From: a virus
Length of the DNA stretch: 25,343 nucleotides
Strand: one strand, 5' to 3'
IMG/VR virus record: IMGVR_UViG_3300046804_003130
Location: 1 to 25,343 of that record
Below are positions 1-7,935 of the stretch, piece after piece. The stretch's first letter is position 1, and every line of letters begins with the position of its first letter. Position numbers and translations under genes: made by a program. The notes beneath the pieces are model-generated. The model worked only from the letters and a program-made list of their open reading frames with translations, made no database searches and was not told the origin of the DNA.

Positions 1-87
1 GTACTAGTAATGGTAGTATTGTACTGATAATTCATCATAATTAATTTCCTTGAAAATTTAAAATTTAATTACTTATTATTTTATATC

Positions 88-135
88 AAAAAGGGTAGTT
101 TTACACTACCCCCTTAAGTAGGGATTTCCCTACTT
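88..135 (-). terminator. Terminator of the regA operon, two stacked hairpins
   Basis: Read on the minus strand, a first hairpin (AAGTAGGG / CCCTACTT, 116-135) overlaps the regA stop codon. It is followed by GGGTAGT-GTAAA-ACTACCC (93-111) running into TTTTTG, a standard intrinsic terminator. The 87 bases before it hold no gene that I can see. Confidence 0.8.
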
Positions 136-540
136 CTTATAATTTCCAATTGTATATTTACTAACTAATTGATACTGTTCCTTATCCTTGAAGGAAATTA
201 CTTTCACGTGACTCATAGGACACATGTCTTCTATTTCGGTAGGATTTACAACTTCAACTAATCCCCAGTCTGATAGTAACTTGATGATTCTGTTTCTACG
301 TTGAAAATCTGACTTCGAAATAGTTTTACGTTTTCCGTCTAGTGCAAATAGTTCAAGGAAATGAACTATGAAGTAGGTTCCCTGTTTATGGAGAATGTGA
401 CAAGATTGAAACAATTTATTTTCATTTCTTGAACAAACACCAATTCTAGTTAAAGTTTCTCTTACCTTTAGAAAATTATCTGGATTTGAGAGTTTAACTT
501 CTACCATTAATTCAGGAGACCATTCAATATTGTTTTCCAT
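130..540 (-). CDS. regA: RegA translational repressor
   Basis: RegA of T4-like phages binds the start region of early phage mRNAs and blocks their translation, including messages for replication proteins. The 136-aa protein carries the family core: VKLSNPDNFLKVRETLTRIGV near residues 15-35, then QSCHILHKQGTYFIVHFLEL (about 45-64), a DWGLVEVV segment, VISFKDKEQYQLV and the terminal KYTIGN, all nearly collinear with T4 RegA (122 aa). The extra N-terminal residues before VEVKLSNP are not in T4, so a slightly later start is possible, but no internal Met fits better. It is the last gene of the minus-strand operon after gp62, with a 44-nt gap that holds a late-promoter core, so it could also be made on its own. 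Confidence 0.95.
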   Translation of the reverse strand: MENNIEWSPELMVEVKLSNPDNFLKVRETLTRIGVCSRNENKLFQSCHILHKQGTYFIVHFLELFALDGKRKTISKSDFQRRNRIIKLLSDWGLVEVVNPTEIEDMCPMSHVKVISFKDKEQYQLVSKYTIGNYKK

Positions 541-571
541 TATTAATTAACCATAATAATTGTGAATTGTG

Positions 572-578
572 TATTTAT
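572..578 (-). promoter_or_regulatory. Putative T4-type late promoter before regA
   Basis: On the minus strand this reads ATAAATA, one of the two late cores known in cyanomyophages, 31 nt upstream of the regA ATG. The short flanking repeat CCATAA...TTATGG could form a weak stem around the leader. The site is AT-rich, so a chance match is possible. Confidence 0.45.
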
Positions 579-584
579 TTATGG

Positions 585-956
585 TTATTTTTGTATACCA
601 CCGGTATCAAAACTATTTTCGATGAATGTCAACTGTTCTTTTGTAAGAATTCGTTTTACTTGTTTCGCCTTTTCTTTTGAATATCCATAGAATTTAGCAA
701 TATTCTCGATGTCTTGATTCTTTTCAGCTTTCAGCCATTTATCAAATCGATTCCGTTGACGAACACCGTAATAATAAAAATCAAACTGCATCTGTTTATC
801 GAGATGTGGTCTACAATTCATCTCGTTTGCAAGTAGAACAGTATCCTGAAATGCACTTAGAGTATGATTGGTAATGTAGGGTTCATAACCATCAATTGTT
901 TCAGGAACATCCCTTTTATTATTAATGGACTTGATATAGTCGAAAGGAGAAGTCAT
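585..956 (-). CDS. 62: Sliding-clamp loader small subunit gp62
   Basis: gp62 is the single small subunit that joins four gp44 subunits to form the clamp loader, which opens and places the gp45 clamp on primed DNA. The 123-aa protein is shorter than T4 gp62 (187 aa), as is usual in cyanophages. It shows the family pattern MTSPFDYIKSINNKRD at the N-terminus, PYITNHTLSAFQDTVLLANEMN (split here as PYITNHTLSAF and DTVLLANEMN) and the aromatic stretch MQFDFYYYGVRQRNRF near residues 56-71. Its ATG overlaps the stop codon of the 386-aa gene upstream by four bases (ATGA), which implies translational coupling. Assignment rests on the motif pattern plus position between gp44 and regA. Confidence 0.9.
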   Translation of the reverse strand: MTSPFDYIKSINNKRDVPETIDGYEPYITNHTLSAFQDTVLLANEMNCRPHLDKQMQFDFYYYGVRQRNRFDKWLKAEKNQDIENIAKFYGYSKEKAKQVKRILTKEQLTFIENSFDTGGIQK

Positions 957-2113
957 CTAATTACGTCCTTGATTGATGAAGGGTTGTCCCAAAGTTCTAG
1001 TTCAGTCCGTAGTTCACCAGATTGAACTAATGAAATATATCTCTTCGAAGATTTATTCTTCCACCATTTTACTATATTTTCCAGATAAAACTTATCATAG
1101 TTGATTTCATTTTTTACTGGTGTTGCATTATTCAGAACAACATCTCCAACATTTGAGTAACCTAAGTTGGAAGCATAATATCTTTTCTTTTCGGTTAGAG
1201 ATGCACCATGTTTAATAGAATCATCAAACTTCTTTAGTTGGTCTACCAATCCATGAGACTTAAGTGAATTACGAATGATAGACTTCATCTTGTTTTGACA
1301 ACGCATCTTACGAGAGGTTGTCGGTGATTTTGGATTATTTGGTCTAGGTGTAATCATGGGAACTAAAAGTTCTCCATTATTTCTATCAGCAAACCATTGG
1401 TCTAAAATTCTAAATTGAGTATCATGAAGATTGGGACAGAAATCACTGACAGTATCTCCACCGTACCTTAGATATGGTTTTAGTCCGTCATACATTGACA
1501 TTCCTTTAGTGGAACCATAAAGAGAAGTTGTTTCGAATGCAACAATATTTGTGTCGGGGTATTTTCTTTTAATGATTTCACGAACCTCAATCGAGGTACA
1601 TATCAGAGCAATAAGTTTTCCACCCAGATAGTTATATCCAAATGGTTGTGTAGGAACAATTACGTTTCCCATAATAAAGTGTTTATTCACGGAATGCATG
1701 TTTGGAATTCCACCAATCCAATCGTGTCTTGGTTTAATGGAAATAATAGGTGATGCAAGATGAATAAATCCAAGAATTGAGTTGGTATTCTTTTCTACAA
1801 TTACTAGTTGTACTCTCTTGCCAGGAATACTTTTCTCATTCGCGTGTGAACTTACTAGGTCTAGATAAGAACTGAATTGTTCTGGAGAATAATGAATTCC
1901 AACCTCACGGACCTCAACATCAAAATCATTTGGATTCATGTCCCAATGTTGAAAAAAGTCATCTGACGGATGAAATAGTGAACCAAAACCATATGACTTT
2001 GAATCACGATTTTGTTTCAGAAATGTCTGATAATCAACAATGGAGTTAAATTGATTGAAGTAATCGATGAATATTTGGGAGGAATAAAGACTATCTTCTA
2101 CACTGAGTAACAT
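953..2113 (-). CDS. Unknown 386-aa protein inside the clamp-loader operon; DUF4338/Mom-like acyltransferase fold suspected
   Basis: No function is established. The centre (about 100-220) reads like an acyltransferase-fold domain: VQLVIVEKNTNSILGFIHLAS (beta strand, turn, strand), IKPRHDWIGG, GGKLIALICTSIEVREII, then FETTSLYGSTKGMSMYDGLK, a serine/glycine-rich active-site-like loop. The order recalls DUF4338 (the DruA family) and Mom-type proteins, but I do not see enough identity to name it. The C-terminal third is basic (SRKMRCQNKMKSIIRNSLK), consistent with nucleic acid contact. It starts 1 nt after the gp44 stop and its stop overlaps the gp62 start (ATGA), so it is co-translated with the clamp loader. 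T4 has no gene at this position. An alternative is a purely structural accessory factor of the replisome. Confidence 0.6.
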   Translation of the reverse strand: MLLSVEDSLYSSQIFIDYFNQFNSIVDYQTFLKQNRDSKSYGFGSLFHPSDDFFQHWDMNPNDFDVEVREVGIHYSPEQFSSYLDLVSSHANEKSIPGKRVQLVIVEKNTNSILGFIHLASPIISIKPRHDWIGGIPNMHSVNKHFIMGNVIVPTQPFGYNYLGGKLIALICTSIEVREIIKRKYPDTNIVAFETTSLYGSTKGMSMYDGLKPYLRYGGDTVSDFCPNLHDTQFRILDQWFADRNNGELLVPMITPRPNNPKSPTTSRKMRCQNKMKSIIRNSLKSHGLVDQLKKFDDSIKHGASLTEKKRYYASNLGYSNVGDVVLNNATPVKNEINYDKFYLENIVKWWKNKSSKRYISLVQSGELRTELELWDNPSSIKDVIR

Positions 2114-2114
2114 A

Positions 2115-3065
2115 CTATTTCCACTCCATACTCATCATAATTTCTACAGTAAATGCCAATAGATTTACTTCGGGGTCTACTGCCATAGTAGACTTTTGCA
2201 TATAATCAGCAACAATCAGAACTCCCTGTGGAATCGAATGAGGTTTTACATTTTCATAGAGAGCATCATACACTTTCCGTAGAATCTTTTGTGGGTCATT
2301 ATCAAGATTTTTGACTACCCACTTGCGTACAACTGTGAATTCTTTGTTTTTCATTGCCTGTACAAGGTCATTTACTTGTACTTCACTTACTTCTGCCAGA
2401 ATTCCAGTGTCAATTTTACCTGACTGACTATATCGTTGTAGTTCATTTAGACAACGACGCCAATCTGGAAAGTGTTTTTGGACGAGTTTTGCTACTACTT
2501 TTTCTTCATACTGAATATTATTTTCATCTAGGATATTAAGTACACGCTTAAAGAAATCTGCAGCGAGGACCGGTTTTTCCTTGGAAGGAATAGAAAAATC
2601 AATAACTGCACATCGTGATTGTAGAGGGTCAATCAGGCGATTCTTGTAGTTACAGGTGAATACAAACGATACGTTATTCTGGAATTTTTCAATCAATGCA
2701 CGAAGAGACATTTGTACATCGGAAGATGTATTGTCTGCCTCATCGATTAGAACTAGTTTTCTCTTATCCGAAAACATACTAGCGGTACTACAGAAATTTG
2801 TAATACCATTTCGAACAGTATCGAGAAAACGGCCTTCGTTTGACCCATTTACTTCATAAAGGTCTAGGTCTAGTTGATTAACAATTGCACGAATGGTTGA
2901 AGTCTTGCCAATGCCTGGAGGGCCGGACAGTAGAAGATTAGGAACTTTACCAGAGTTTACAATTTCAACGAATGTTTCTTTAATTGACTTAGGAAGAATA
3001 CACTGGTCAATAGACCGAGGTGCATACTTTTCTACGAAAAGAAAAAGTTCACGATTTGCAGTCAT
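2115..3065 (-). CDS. 44: Sliding-clamp loader ATPase subunit gp44
   Basis: gp44 is the AAA+ ATPase that drives loading of the gp45 clamp. The 316-aa protein starts with FVEKYAPRSIDQCILP, the typical clamp-loader N-terminus, followed by Walker A GPPGIGKT (48-55), a Walker B LIDEAD near 107-112, a sensor-1 region FVFTCNYKNRLIDPL and the arginine-finger SRC motif (PLQSRCAVIDF, about 147-157). Length matches T4 gp44 (319 aa). It is the first gene after a sigma70-like promoter at 3089-3118 and is followed almost directly by the 386-aa gene and gp62, so all three are likely made from one mRNA. The family is very well known and the call is secure. Confidence 0.98.
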   Translation of the reverse strand: MTANRELFLFVEKYAPRSIDQCILPKSIKETFVEIVNSGKVPNLLLSGPPGIGKTSTIRAIVNQLDLDLYEVNGSNEGRFLDTVRNGITNFCSTASMFSDKRKLVLIDEADNTSSDVQMSLRALIEKFQNNVSFVFTCNYKNRLIDPLQSRCAVIDFSIPSKEKPVLAADFFKRVLNILDENNIQYEEKVVAKLVQKHFPDWRRCLNELQRYSQSGKIDTGILAEVSEVQVNDLVQAMKNKEFTVVRKWVVKNLDNDPQKILRKVYDALYENVKPHSIPQGVLIVADYMQKSTMAVDPEVNLLAFTVEIMMSMEWK

Positions 3066-3088
3066 TACGAAATCCTAGAGAGAACTAA

Positions 3089-3118
3089 ATGATAACATAT
3101 GGACAGGGGAGGTGTCAA
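3089..3118 (-). promoter_or_regulatory. Sigma70-like promoter for gp44 with its -35 box in a hairpin loop
   Basis: The minus strand reads TTGACA (3113-3118), 18 nt, TATCAT (3089-3094), about 24 nt before the gp44 ATG. The -35 box lies in the loop of a GC-rich hairpin (GGGGAGG / CCTCCCC, 3106-3126) placed just after nrdA. The hairpin may end nrdBA transcription, although no T-run follows, so terminator and promoter share sequence. Confidence 0.65.
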
Positions 3119-3138
3119 CCCTCCCCCTATAAATTTAT

Positions 3139-5049
3139 TTACGCTTCACATGCCAAACAATCATTTACTTTTGTTTCTTGTGAATGGTATCTTGACATAT
3201 AGTCACTATATCCACCAACCCATACACTGTCAAGTTTTAATTGTGGTACAGTTTTCCATTCAGAATCCCAGATACCAGTGGCCACTGCTTCATCTTTTGA
3301 AATTTCTTTATAATTAATACCATCAAGTTTTAATTGTTCTTTAAGTTTAAAACACCAAGGACAATCTGACTTTGTAATCAAGATATTTTCTACACTCTTA
3401 TCACGGGTGAGTAGAGACGAAGACTTCAGATAATAAAGAGACTTTACACCCATCTTCCAAGCTGATAGATGTAGTCTCATCAGATAGGCTGGGTCGGCCA
3501 GAGGGTCAACAAATAGATTTAATGATTGTGCTTGACATACGTAAGGTTGTCTATCTGATGCTTGTTTGACTAATTCAAATTGGTCAATTTCACGAGCAGT
3601 TTTAAATACTTCTTTCTCTTCATCAGTCAGACAACTTAGATGTTGTACAGAACCTTTTGCTTTGAGAATATCATCCCATACAGTATCAGGAACTCCTCTT
3701 TGACAGAATAGTTTCTCAAGAACTGGATTCTTTCGAACGAAAGAACCTTTTGCTTGTTTAGCAACAAAATAATTTCTATCAATTGGTTCAATTCCCTGAG
3801 AGAAAGCACCAGAAATTACACTGTTTGTACGGGTAGGAGCGATTGCTGTTCGATGAGTATGTCTAATACCTTCACCTTCACACCACTCTGGCTCTCCATA
3901 TACTTCTGCTAAGTCACGGCTCGCTTTTAATGTTAAATCATCGATAAGCTTATGGACTTCGATATTTAATTGACGTGCTTTTTCTGAAGCAAAGGGATAT
4001 CCTCTTTTCTGATAAAGTAGGTGTAATCCCATTGAACCTAGACCCAGTGCACGAGACTTCTTAGCAAATCTGACTGCACGTCCCATACCGACTTTATTTT
4101 CAGCCTTCTGAATAAATTCAGAAACAACTGCTTCGAGCATATAAATTCCAATTTCAGGAACAGTTCTTCCGGAGATTGGTGCTCGATAATTTTTCCATTC
4201 GTCATACTTAGCTAGATTCAGAGAGGAAAGAACACAGACAAATGTATGTTCTTCATCTGTGTGAAGCATAATTTCAGCACAAAGATTACTTGTTTTAACC
4301 GTCAGATTTCTGTCGTGATAACACTTTGGATTCTGTCGATTTACATTATCAATAAAAATCAGATAAGGTGAACCGGAAATCAGACGAGTTCTGAGAACTT
4401 CTCCAAAAAGTTCTTGTTTCAGGGTATCACCAGCAATCATTTCCTCAATCCATTTGTCACTGATAGTAAGAGCAACATTACTATCAATAAACTTTCTAGG
4501 GTCGCCTTTACTGTGGTCTTTCGCTCTAAGTAGTTCAGGAACGTCTGGATGGTCAATGGGAAGATACATCGCAAAACTTCCACGTCTCACGCCGCCCTGT
4601 GATACAACTCTAGCAGCTAAGTCATATTGTTGTGCCCAGGGAACTACTCCAGTTGAAACACCACCAGCAGAAATAGGAGCACCAGAAGGTCTTACATCTC
4701 CAAAATAGACACCTACGCCGCCACCATTTTTAGATAGGTGTGCCACTTCCTTTAAGTGACTGTAAATTGAAGAAACACTATCATCTAGATGTACCGAATA
4801 ACAACTGATAGGTAGTCCACGATTTGTTCCAAAATTAGCAGCAACAGGACTTGCTAGACCAATATAACCATTCCACAGACAATCGAATACTTCCTCTTCA
4901 ATTTCAGGAAATTCGGGAAGATACTTTGCAGTTGTTTTTGCTACACGGATGAACATGTCTCGGGGAGTTTCTCCAACCAATAGATATCCATCTGATAATG
5001 TCTGAATACCTTCCTCAGATAACCATTCGGGATAAATTTCTGTGCTCAT
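3139..5049 (-). CDS. nrdA: Ribonucleotide reductase class I large subunit with a glutaredoxin domain fused near its C-terminus
   Basis: NrdA reduces ribonucleotides to deoxyribonucleotides with NrdB as radical donor. Catalytic residues are present: redox Cys83 (GLPISCYS), Asn255/Cys257/Glu259 (TSNLCAE), Cys272, the radical-path pair Tyr539-Tyr540 (SLYYLK) and a C-terminal cysteine tail, Cys631 and Cys634 (CLACEA). The N-terminal ATP-cone (about 90 aa in E. coli and T4 enzymes) is missing: the protein begins directly in the catalytic region, which fits loss of dATP feedback. Residues about 553-622 form a glutaredoxin domain (ILITKSDCPWCFKLKEQL, then TVPQ with the cis-proline, then WVGGYSDY) placed between the barrel and the cysteine tail, so the enzyme may carry its own reductant. 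The ATG overlaps the nrdB stop (ATGA). Length is 636 aa. Confidence 0.96.
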   Translation of the reverse strand: MSTEIYPEWLSEEGIQTLSDGYLLVGETPRDMFIRVAKTTAKYLPEFPEIEEEVFDCLWNGYIGLASPVAANFGTNRGLPISCYSVHLDDSVSSIYSHLKEVAHLSKNGGGVGVYFGDVRPSGAPISAGGVSTGVVPWAQQYDLAARVVSQGGVRRGSFAMYLPIDHPDVPELLRAKDHSKGDPRKFIDSNVALTISDKWIEEMIAGDTLKQELFGEVLRTRLISGSPYLIFIDNVNRQNPKCYHDRNLTVKTSNLCAEIMLHTDEEHTFVCVLSSLNLAKYDEWKNYRAPISGRTVPEIGIYMLEAVVSEFIQKAENKVGMGRAVRFAKKSRALGLGSMGLHLLYQKRGYPFASEKARQLNIEVHKLIDDLTLKASRDLAEVYGEPEWCEGEGIRHTHRTAIAPTRTNSVISGAFSQGIEPIDRNYFVAKQAKGSFVRKNPVLEKLFCQRGVPDTVWDDILKAKGSVQHLSCLTDEEKEVFKTAREIDQFELVKQASDRQPYVCQAQSLNLFVDPLADPAYLMRLHLSAWKMGVKSLYYLKSSSLLTRDKSVENILITKSDCPWCFKLKEQLKLDGINYKEISKDEAVATGIWDSEWKTVPQLKLDSVWVGGYSDYMSRYHSQETKVNDCLACEA

Positions 5050-6023
5050 ACAAGTTCCAAATCAAGTGTTTTCAGATTGATAGACATGAAGTCTTGTGTT
5101 GGTTTAGAGACGTAAAGAGACCCGTCTTTAGTGTGTGCAAAGAAGTCACTTGAAGTAGCTCCTGCCATGATGGGAGCAAACCACTGATGAATACGATTTG
5201 ACTTTTCTCTGTCACAACTATATTGATAGTCAATATTCATCTTTTTTAGTCTATCATTTGCTCTAAAGAGAATATATTGTTTCAAATCGTTGGGATTAAT
5301 TGTGGTGACTGACCGACCGTCAAAAATTTTATCAATGAAAGCATATTCATTCTGAATGACAGAATCAAATCCTTGAATGATTTCTTCCTGTTCTGTTTTG
5401 GTTAAACCTTCTTCTTTGACCAACTGATTAAATAGTTTGATTCCACCCTCGCTGTGTTCCTGTTCATCAAGTGCAGACCAAGAAATAATCTGTGCAATTC
5501 CTTTATAACGTCCAGTCAGATTAAGAGATAATAGTACTGCAAATGAACTGAACAATGATACTCCCTCGGCGCCGCCGGAAAAAATAGCCAGAGAAACCTT
5601 TTCTGATTTTTCTCCAAGAAAATATTCAAGTTTCTTCCTTGCTACTGGGTCACCTAGAAAAGCTTCAAATTCATCTAGACCGAGGGTATCAGATAAAAGA
5701 TTATATGCTTCTGCATGAATTTGTTCGAATAAAGAAAATGCCCTAGCCATTGCAGCTACTTCGTGTTTTGGAAACCACTCTGGCACTTTAGACCAATAGT
5801 CACCAACGTGACATTCTAGTTGAGTAAATCCTCGCAGAATTCCACCAATAACTTCTCTCTCATCATTGGTGCCATTTTGCCAATCACGAATATCAGACTC
5901 AAAACTTACTTCTTGTGCTCTCCAAACAGAAGCAACTGCCTTCTGATATATTTCAAAATATTCTGGGAATTCAAAACTTCCTTTTTCTTTGTACGCTTCT
6001 CGATATTGTCGAATAGATGTCAT
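5046..6023 (-). CDS. nrdB: Ribonucleotide reductase class I small subunit
   Basis: NrdB houses the di-iron centre and tyrosyl radical that starts catalysis in NrdA. Of the 325 residues, the metal ligands map to Glu70 (TQLECHVGDYW), Glu100 and His103 (FEQIHAEAY), Glu154 (GGAEGVSLFSSF), Glu187 and His190 (LDEQEHSEGG). Tyr107 stands four residues after His103, exactly where the E. coli radical Tyr122 lies, so this is a Tyr-radical class Ia-type subunit and not a radical-free variant. It is upstream of and translationally coupled to nrdA. A late-core ATAAATA and the gp45 terminator separate it from gp45. The interaction tail for NrdA is the last ~15 residues (NLKTLDLELV). Confidence 0.97.
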   Translation of the reverse strand: MTSIRQYREAYKEKGSFEFPEYFEIYQKAVASVWRAQEVSFESDIRDWQNGTNDEREVIGGILRGFTQLECHVGDYWSKVPEWFPKHEVAAMARAFSLFEQIHAEAYNLLSDTLGLDEFEAFLGDPVARKKLEYFLGEKSEKVSLAIFSGGAEGVSLFSSFAVLLSLNLTGRYKGIAQIISWSALDEQEHSEGGIKLFNQLVKEEGLTKTEQEEIIQGFDSVIQNEYAFIDKIFDGRSVTTINPNDLKQYILFRANDRLKKMNIDYQYSCDREKSNRIHQWFAPIMAGATSSDFFAHTKDGSLYVSKPTQDFMSINLKTLDLELV

Positions 6024-6049
6024 AGTTCATAAAAATAGTACGGTGAGTT

Positions 6050-6056
6050 TATTTAT
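6050..6056 (-). promoter_or_regulatory. Putative late-type promoter core before nrdB
   Basis: The minus strand reads ATAAATA about 27 nt before the nrdB ATG and just after the gp45 terminator. The spacing matches other candidate late promoters in this window (25-31 nt). Confidence 0.5.
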
Positions 6057-6059
6057 TGA

Positions 6060-6087
6060 AATAAAGACGGGGGATTAAATCCCCCGT
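6060..6087 (-). terminator. Terminator downstream of gp45
   Basis: On the minus strand ACGGGGGA and TCCCCCGT form an 8-bp GC-rich stem with a short AT loop, followed by CTTTATTT. It ends the gp45 message before the nrdBA unit. Confidence 0.85.
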
Positions 6088-6091
6088 TGAA

Positions 6092-6742
6092 TTATGGTTC
6101 AAGCGCAATCCAGTAAGAAACTGGAATAGAATGATGAGACCAACGAGAAATTAGTTTGTTCGAAACAATAACATCGTAATCTCCGGGCAGTACTTTGAGG
6201 TTTTCAATTCGAAACTGTAGATTAACATCATCTTCTACAGAACCAACTTCGACCCGAAAACGATTAGAACTGGATGATTGTTTCTTATCATGAAGTTCCA
6301 GTGAAAGGACACCTCCGCTTCCAACTAAAGCAAGGTCAGGAAGTTGTAGAACAGAGGATGCCTTAATGATTCGTTGAAGAACATCACCGTACAGAGTGAA
6401 ATAAACATCTTCACTGGGAAGAGTAATGGTCTTATTGGGAGGAGATGTAATGACAGAAGGGTCAGAGTATCGATATTCAATCGAAGTGGAACCATTACTA
6501 ATCATTACGGAAGATTCACCGAATTCCAAATTTGCTCCATCGACGAGACTCAGTGAGTTCAGAAATTGAGATAGATCATAGATAGGTACCTGTACTGGAA
6601 ATTCTTCAACAATTTGTGCTTCAGCCAGGATATTTTTCATGACAGAAACGGTACGTAGACGGTTTCCTTCCTCAATTAGAACAGACTGATTAATAGTAGA
6701 AAAGTTTTTTAGAACTTGAATAGTCTCAGGAGACAGTTGCAT
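6092..6742 (-). CDS. 45: Sliding clamp gp45
   Basis: gp45 is the trimeric DNA polymerase processivity clamp of T4-like phages and also a mobile activator of late transcription, acting with gp33 and gp55. The protein starts MQLSPETIQVLKNFSTIN, the common cyanophage gp45 N-terminus. The upstream in-frame TTG at 6760 (giving MVLDLI first) is less likely because the ATG at 6742 gives this conserved start. From that ATG the protein has 216 aa, against 228 in T4. Further family features are the FPVQVPIYDLSQFLNSLSL and VLPGDYDVIVSNKLISRW segments. It has its own strong promoter (6770-6798) and its own terminator, so it is transcribed apart from the clamp loader. Confidence 0.95.
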   Translation of the reverse strand: MQLSPETIQVLKNFSTINQSVLIEEGNRLRTVSVMKNILAEAQIVEEFPVQVPIYDLSQFLNSLSLVDGANLEFGESSVMISNGSTSIEYRYSDPSVITSPPNKTITLPSEDVYFTLYGDVLQRIIKASSVLQLPDLALVGSGGVLSLELHDKKQSSSSNRFRVEVGSVEDDVNLQFRIENLKVLPGDYDVIVSNKLISRWSHHSIPVSYWIALEP

Positions 6743-6769
6743 AATTAAATCCAAAACCAATATTCTAGA

Positions 6770-6798
6770 AATATAACAGACACGTAAACGCTTGTCAA
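6770..6798 (-). promoter_or_regulatory. Sigma70-like promoter for gp45
   Basis: The minus strand reads TTGACA (6793-6798), 17 nt, TATATT (6770-6775), 28 nt before the chosen gp45 ATG. This is close to consensus, as expected for an early gene read by host RNA polymerase. Confidence 0.8.
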
Positions 6799-6894
6799 CC
6801 CCCTAGGTGAATCAATATTTTGTAAACATTTATAACACTTACTTGACACTACCTCCTTAAATGACCATGATCGGAATGTCCGAATGAAACTTAA

Positions 6895-7134
6895 TTAATT
6901 TAGATCTTTAAAGGTAACTTTTGGTTTATCTACTTTAGGATTCCTTAATCCACCCGTCCAAGTAATTTTATTGAGTTTGATTTGTCTATCATAATAATAA
7001 TCAAAAGCATCACTCATTTTTGATACTTTAACGATATCAACTGTTCCATCGTTTCTATAAACAAAAACACAGTCTTTAGTTAAATCAGATAAATTAATAT
7101 CTTCTGGATTTATATTTTCAATGATAACTGTCAT
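6895..7134 (-). CDS. Small conserved-looking protein, function unknown
   Basis: A 79-aa protein with no domain that I recognise. It has an acidic first half (IIENINPEDINLSDLTKDCVFVYRNDGTVDIVKVSKMSDAFDYYYD region), an aromatic DYYYD cluster near residues 45-50 and a basic end (NPKVDKPKVTFKDLN). There is no signal peptide or membrane segment. Its ATG overlaps the stop of the DUF3310 gene (TAATG), so the two are coupled and probably expressed together. No terminator of standard form is visible between this gene and the gp45 promoter. Confidence 0.7.
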   Translation of the reverse strand: MTVIIENINPEDINLSDLTKDCVFVYRNDGTVDIVKVSKMSDAFDYYYDRQIKLNKITWTGGLRNPKVDKPKVTFKDLN

Positions 7135-7403
7135 TAGTACTCTCTTTGTTGAATTGAATTATCTTCATCTTCTTCAGTAAGAAGTTGTGGAGTGAAAGTG
7201 GGTAAATTTGATTCGTGTTCAACAGAATCAATTAAAAATTCAAGATATGTCATTGCTTTTTTTAAATCTTCAATTCCATTTTTGTACTTCCATCGTGATA
7301 CATATTTAATAACATTACCTTCACAGAATCCTAAATTGTTTGATATAATGAAATCAATAGGTTCAATAGAACCATTTTGATAATGGGAAGGACGAATACT
7401 CAT
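7134..7403 (-). CDS. DUF3310 family small protein
   Basis: An 89-aa protein with the DUF3310 pattern seen in many phages: an N-terminal HYQNGSIEPIDFI, then FCEGNVIKYVSRWKYKNGIEDLKKAMTYLEFLID (about 27-60), where the NVIKYVSRWKYKNG core is the signature. The family is often labelled as nucleotide-kinase-like, but no activity is established, and I see no P-loop here. The last 25 residues are acidic (LLTEEDEDNS) and probably disordered. It diverges from the gene at 7496 across a 92-bp intergenic region. Confidence 0.8.
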   Translation of the reverse strand: MSIRPSHYQNGSIEPIDFIISNNLGFCEGNVIKYVSRWKYKNGIEDLKKAMTYLEFLIDSVEHESNLPTFTPQLLTEEDEDNSIQQREY

Positions 7404-7416
7404 AAATAAATTTCCA

Positions 7417-7445
7417 TTGACTACACTGTTATTATAACATATAAT
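7417..7445 (+). promoter_or_regulatory. Sigma70-like promoter for the 122-aa acidic protein
   Basis: TTGACT (7417-7422), 17 nt, TATAAT (7440-7445). A hairpin (TATGTCTT / AAGACATA, 7445-7463) follows at the expected start of the transcript. Confidence 0.75.
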
Positions 7446-7463
7446 ATGTCTTCTAAAGACATA

Positions 7464-7470
7464 CTAAATA
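7464..7470 (+). promoter_or_regulatory. Putative late promoter CTAAATA
   Basis: CTAAATA is the main late core reported for cyanomyophages. It lies 25 nt upstream of the ATG at 7496, so this gene seems to have an early and a late promoter in tandem. Confidence 0.55.
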
Positions 7471-7495
7471 TATTTAAATGTATTGAGTAACTCAC

Positions 7496-7864
7496 ATGGC
7501 CCGTCGTCGAATTTCACAAACTCCTCAACCCGAATCAGTAGAATCTGTACTTCCTATTGAAATTGAATCTTTCTCTCAGGGAGAAGATTCAATTGAATCT
7601 GTACAGGAAGAATCACAATCAGAACCAATCGTTGAAGCTTCTCCTATTGAAGAAGTTATTGAACAAGAACCAGAAGTTGTAACTGTTTCTGAACCAGTTC
7701 AATCAATTCAGCCAGTTAATGATGGAATCGAAGGAATTCGATTTGAAGGTGGTTTATATAGAGTTGAATTAAATGTTAATGACACATTAACTTATTTCGG
7801 TTCATATGAGTATCTTAATGATGCCCTGATTGTCAGAGACAAGGTATTGTCTAGATTCTCTTAA
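7496..7864 (+). CDS. Acidic low-complexity protein, function unknown
   Basis: A 122-aa protein. After a basic start (MARRRISQTPQ), residues 12-80 are a Glu/Ser/Pro/Val-rich disordered region with about 20 Glu and almost no hydrophobic core. Residues 83-122 form a compact end (IEGIRFEGGLYRVELNVNDTLTYFGSYEYLNDALIVRDKVL) that looks like a small beta-beta-alpha unit of the kind used for DNA or protein binding (AP2-like spacing, weakly). No family is recognised with certainty. Tandem early and late promoters precede it and the tRNA operon promoter follows it. Confidence 0.75.
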   Translation: MARRRISQTPQPESVESVLPIEIESFSQGEDSIESVQEESQSEPIVEASPIEEVIEQEPEVVTVSEPVQSIQPVNDGIEGIRFEGGLYRVELNVNDTLTYFGSYEYLNDALIVRDKVLSRFS

Positions 7865-7888
7865 ATTATTAAGTAATGTAAATATCGC

Positions 7889-7917
7889 TTGACGTTGGTG
7901 AATTAATCCTCTATATT
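7889..7917 (+). promoter_or_regulatory. Promoter at the head of the tRNA cluster
   Basis: TTGACG (7889-7894), 17 nt, TATATT (7912-7917). A start near 7924 would give a leader of about 12 nt before tRNA-Ser. It is the clearest promoter for the cluster as a whole. Confidence 0.75.
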
Positions 7918-7935
7918 AATAGAGTACTCGGTTAC

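Noticed and set aside
6743-6760. Upstream TTG start for gp45 adding six residues
   Set aside because: The ATG at 6742 gives the conserved cyanophage N-terminus and a better distance to the promoter.
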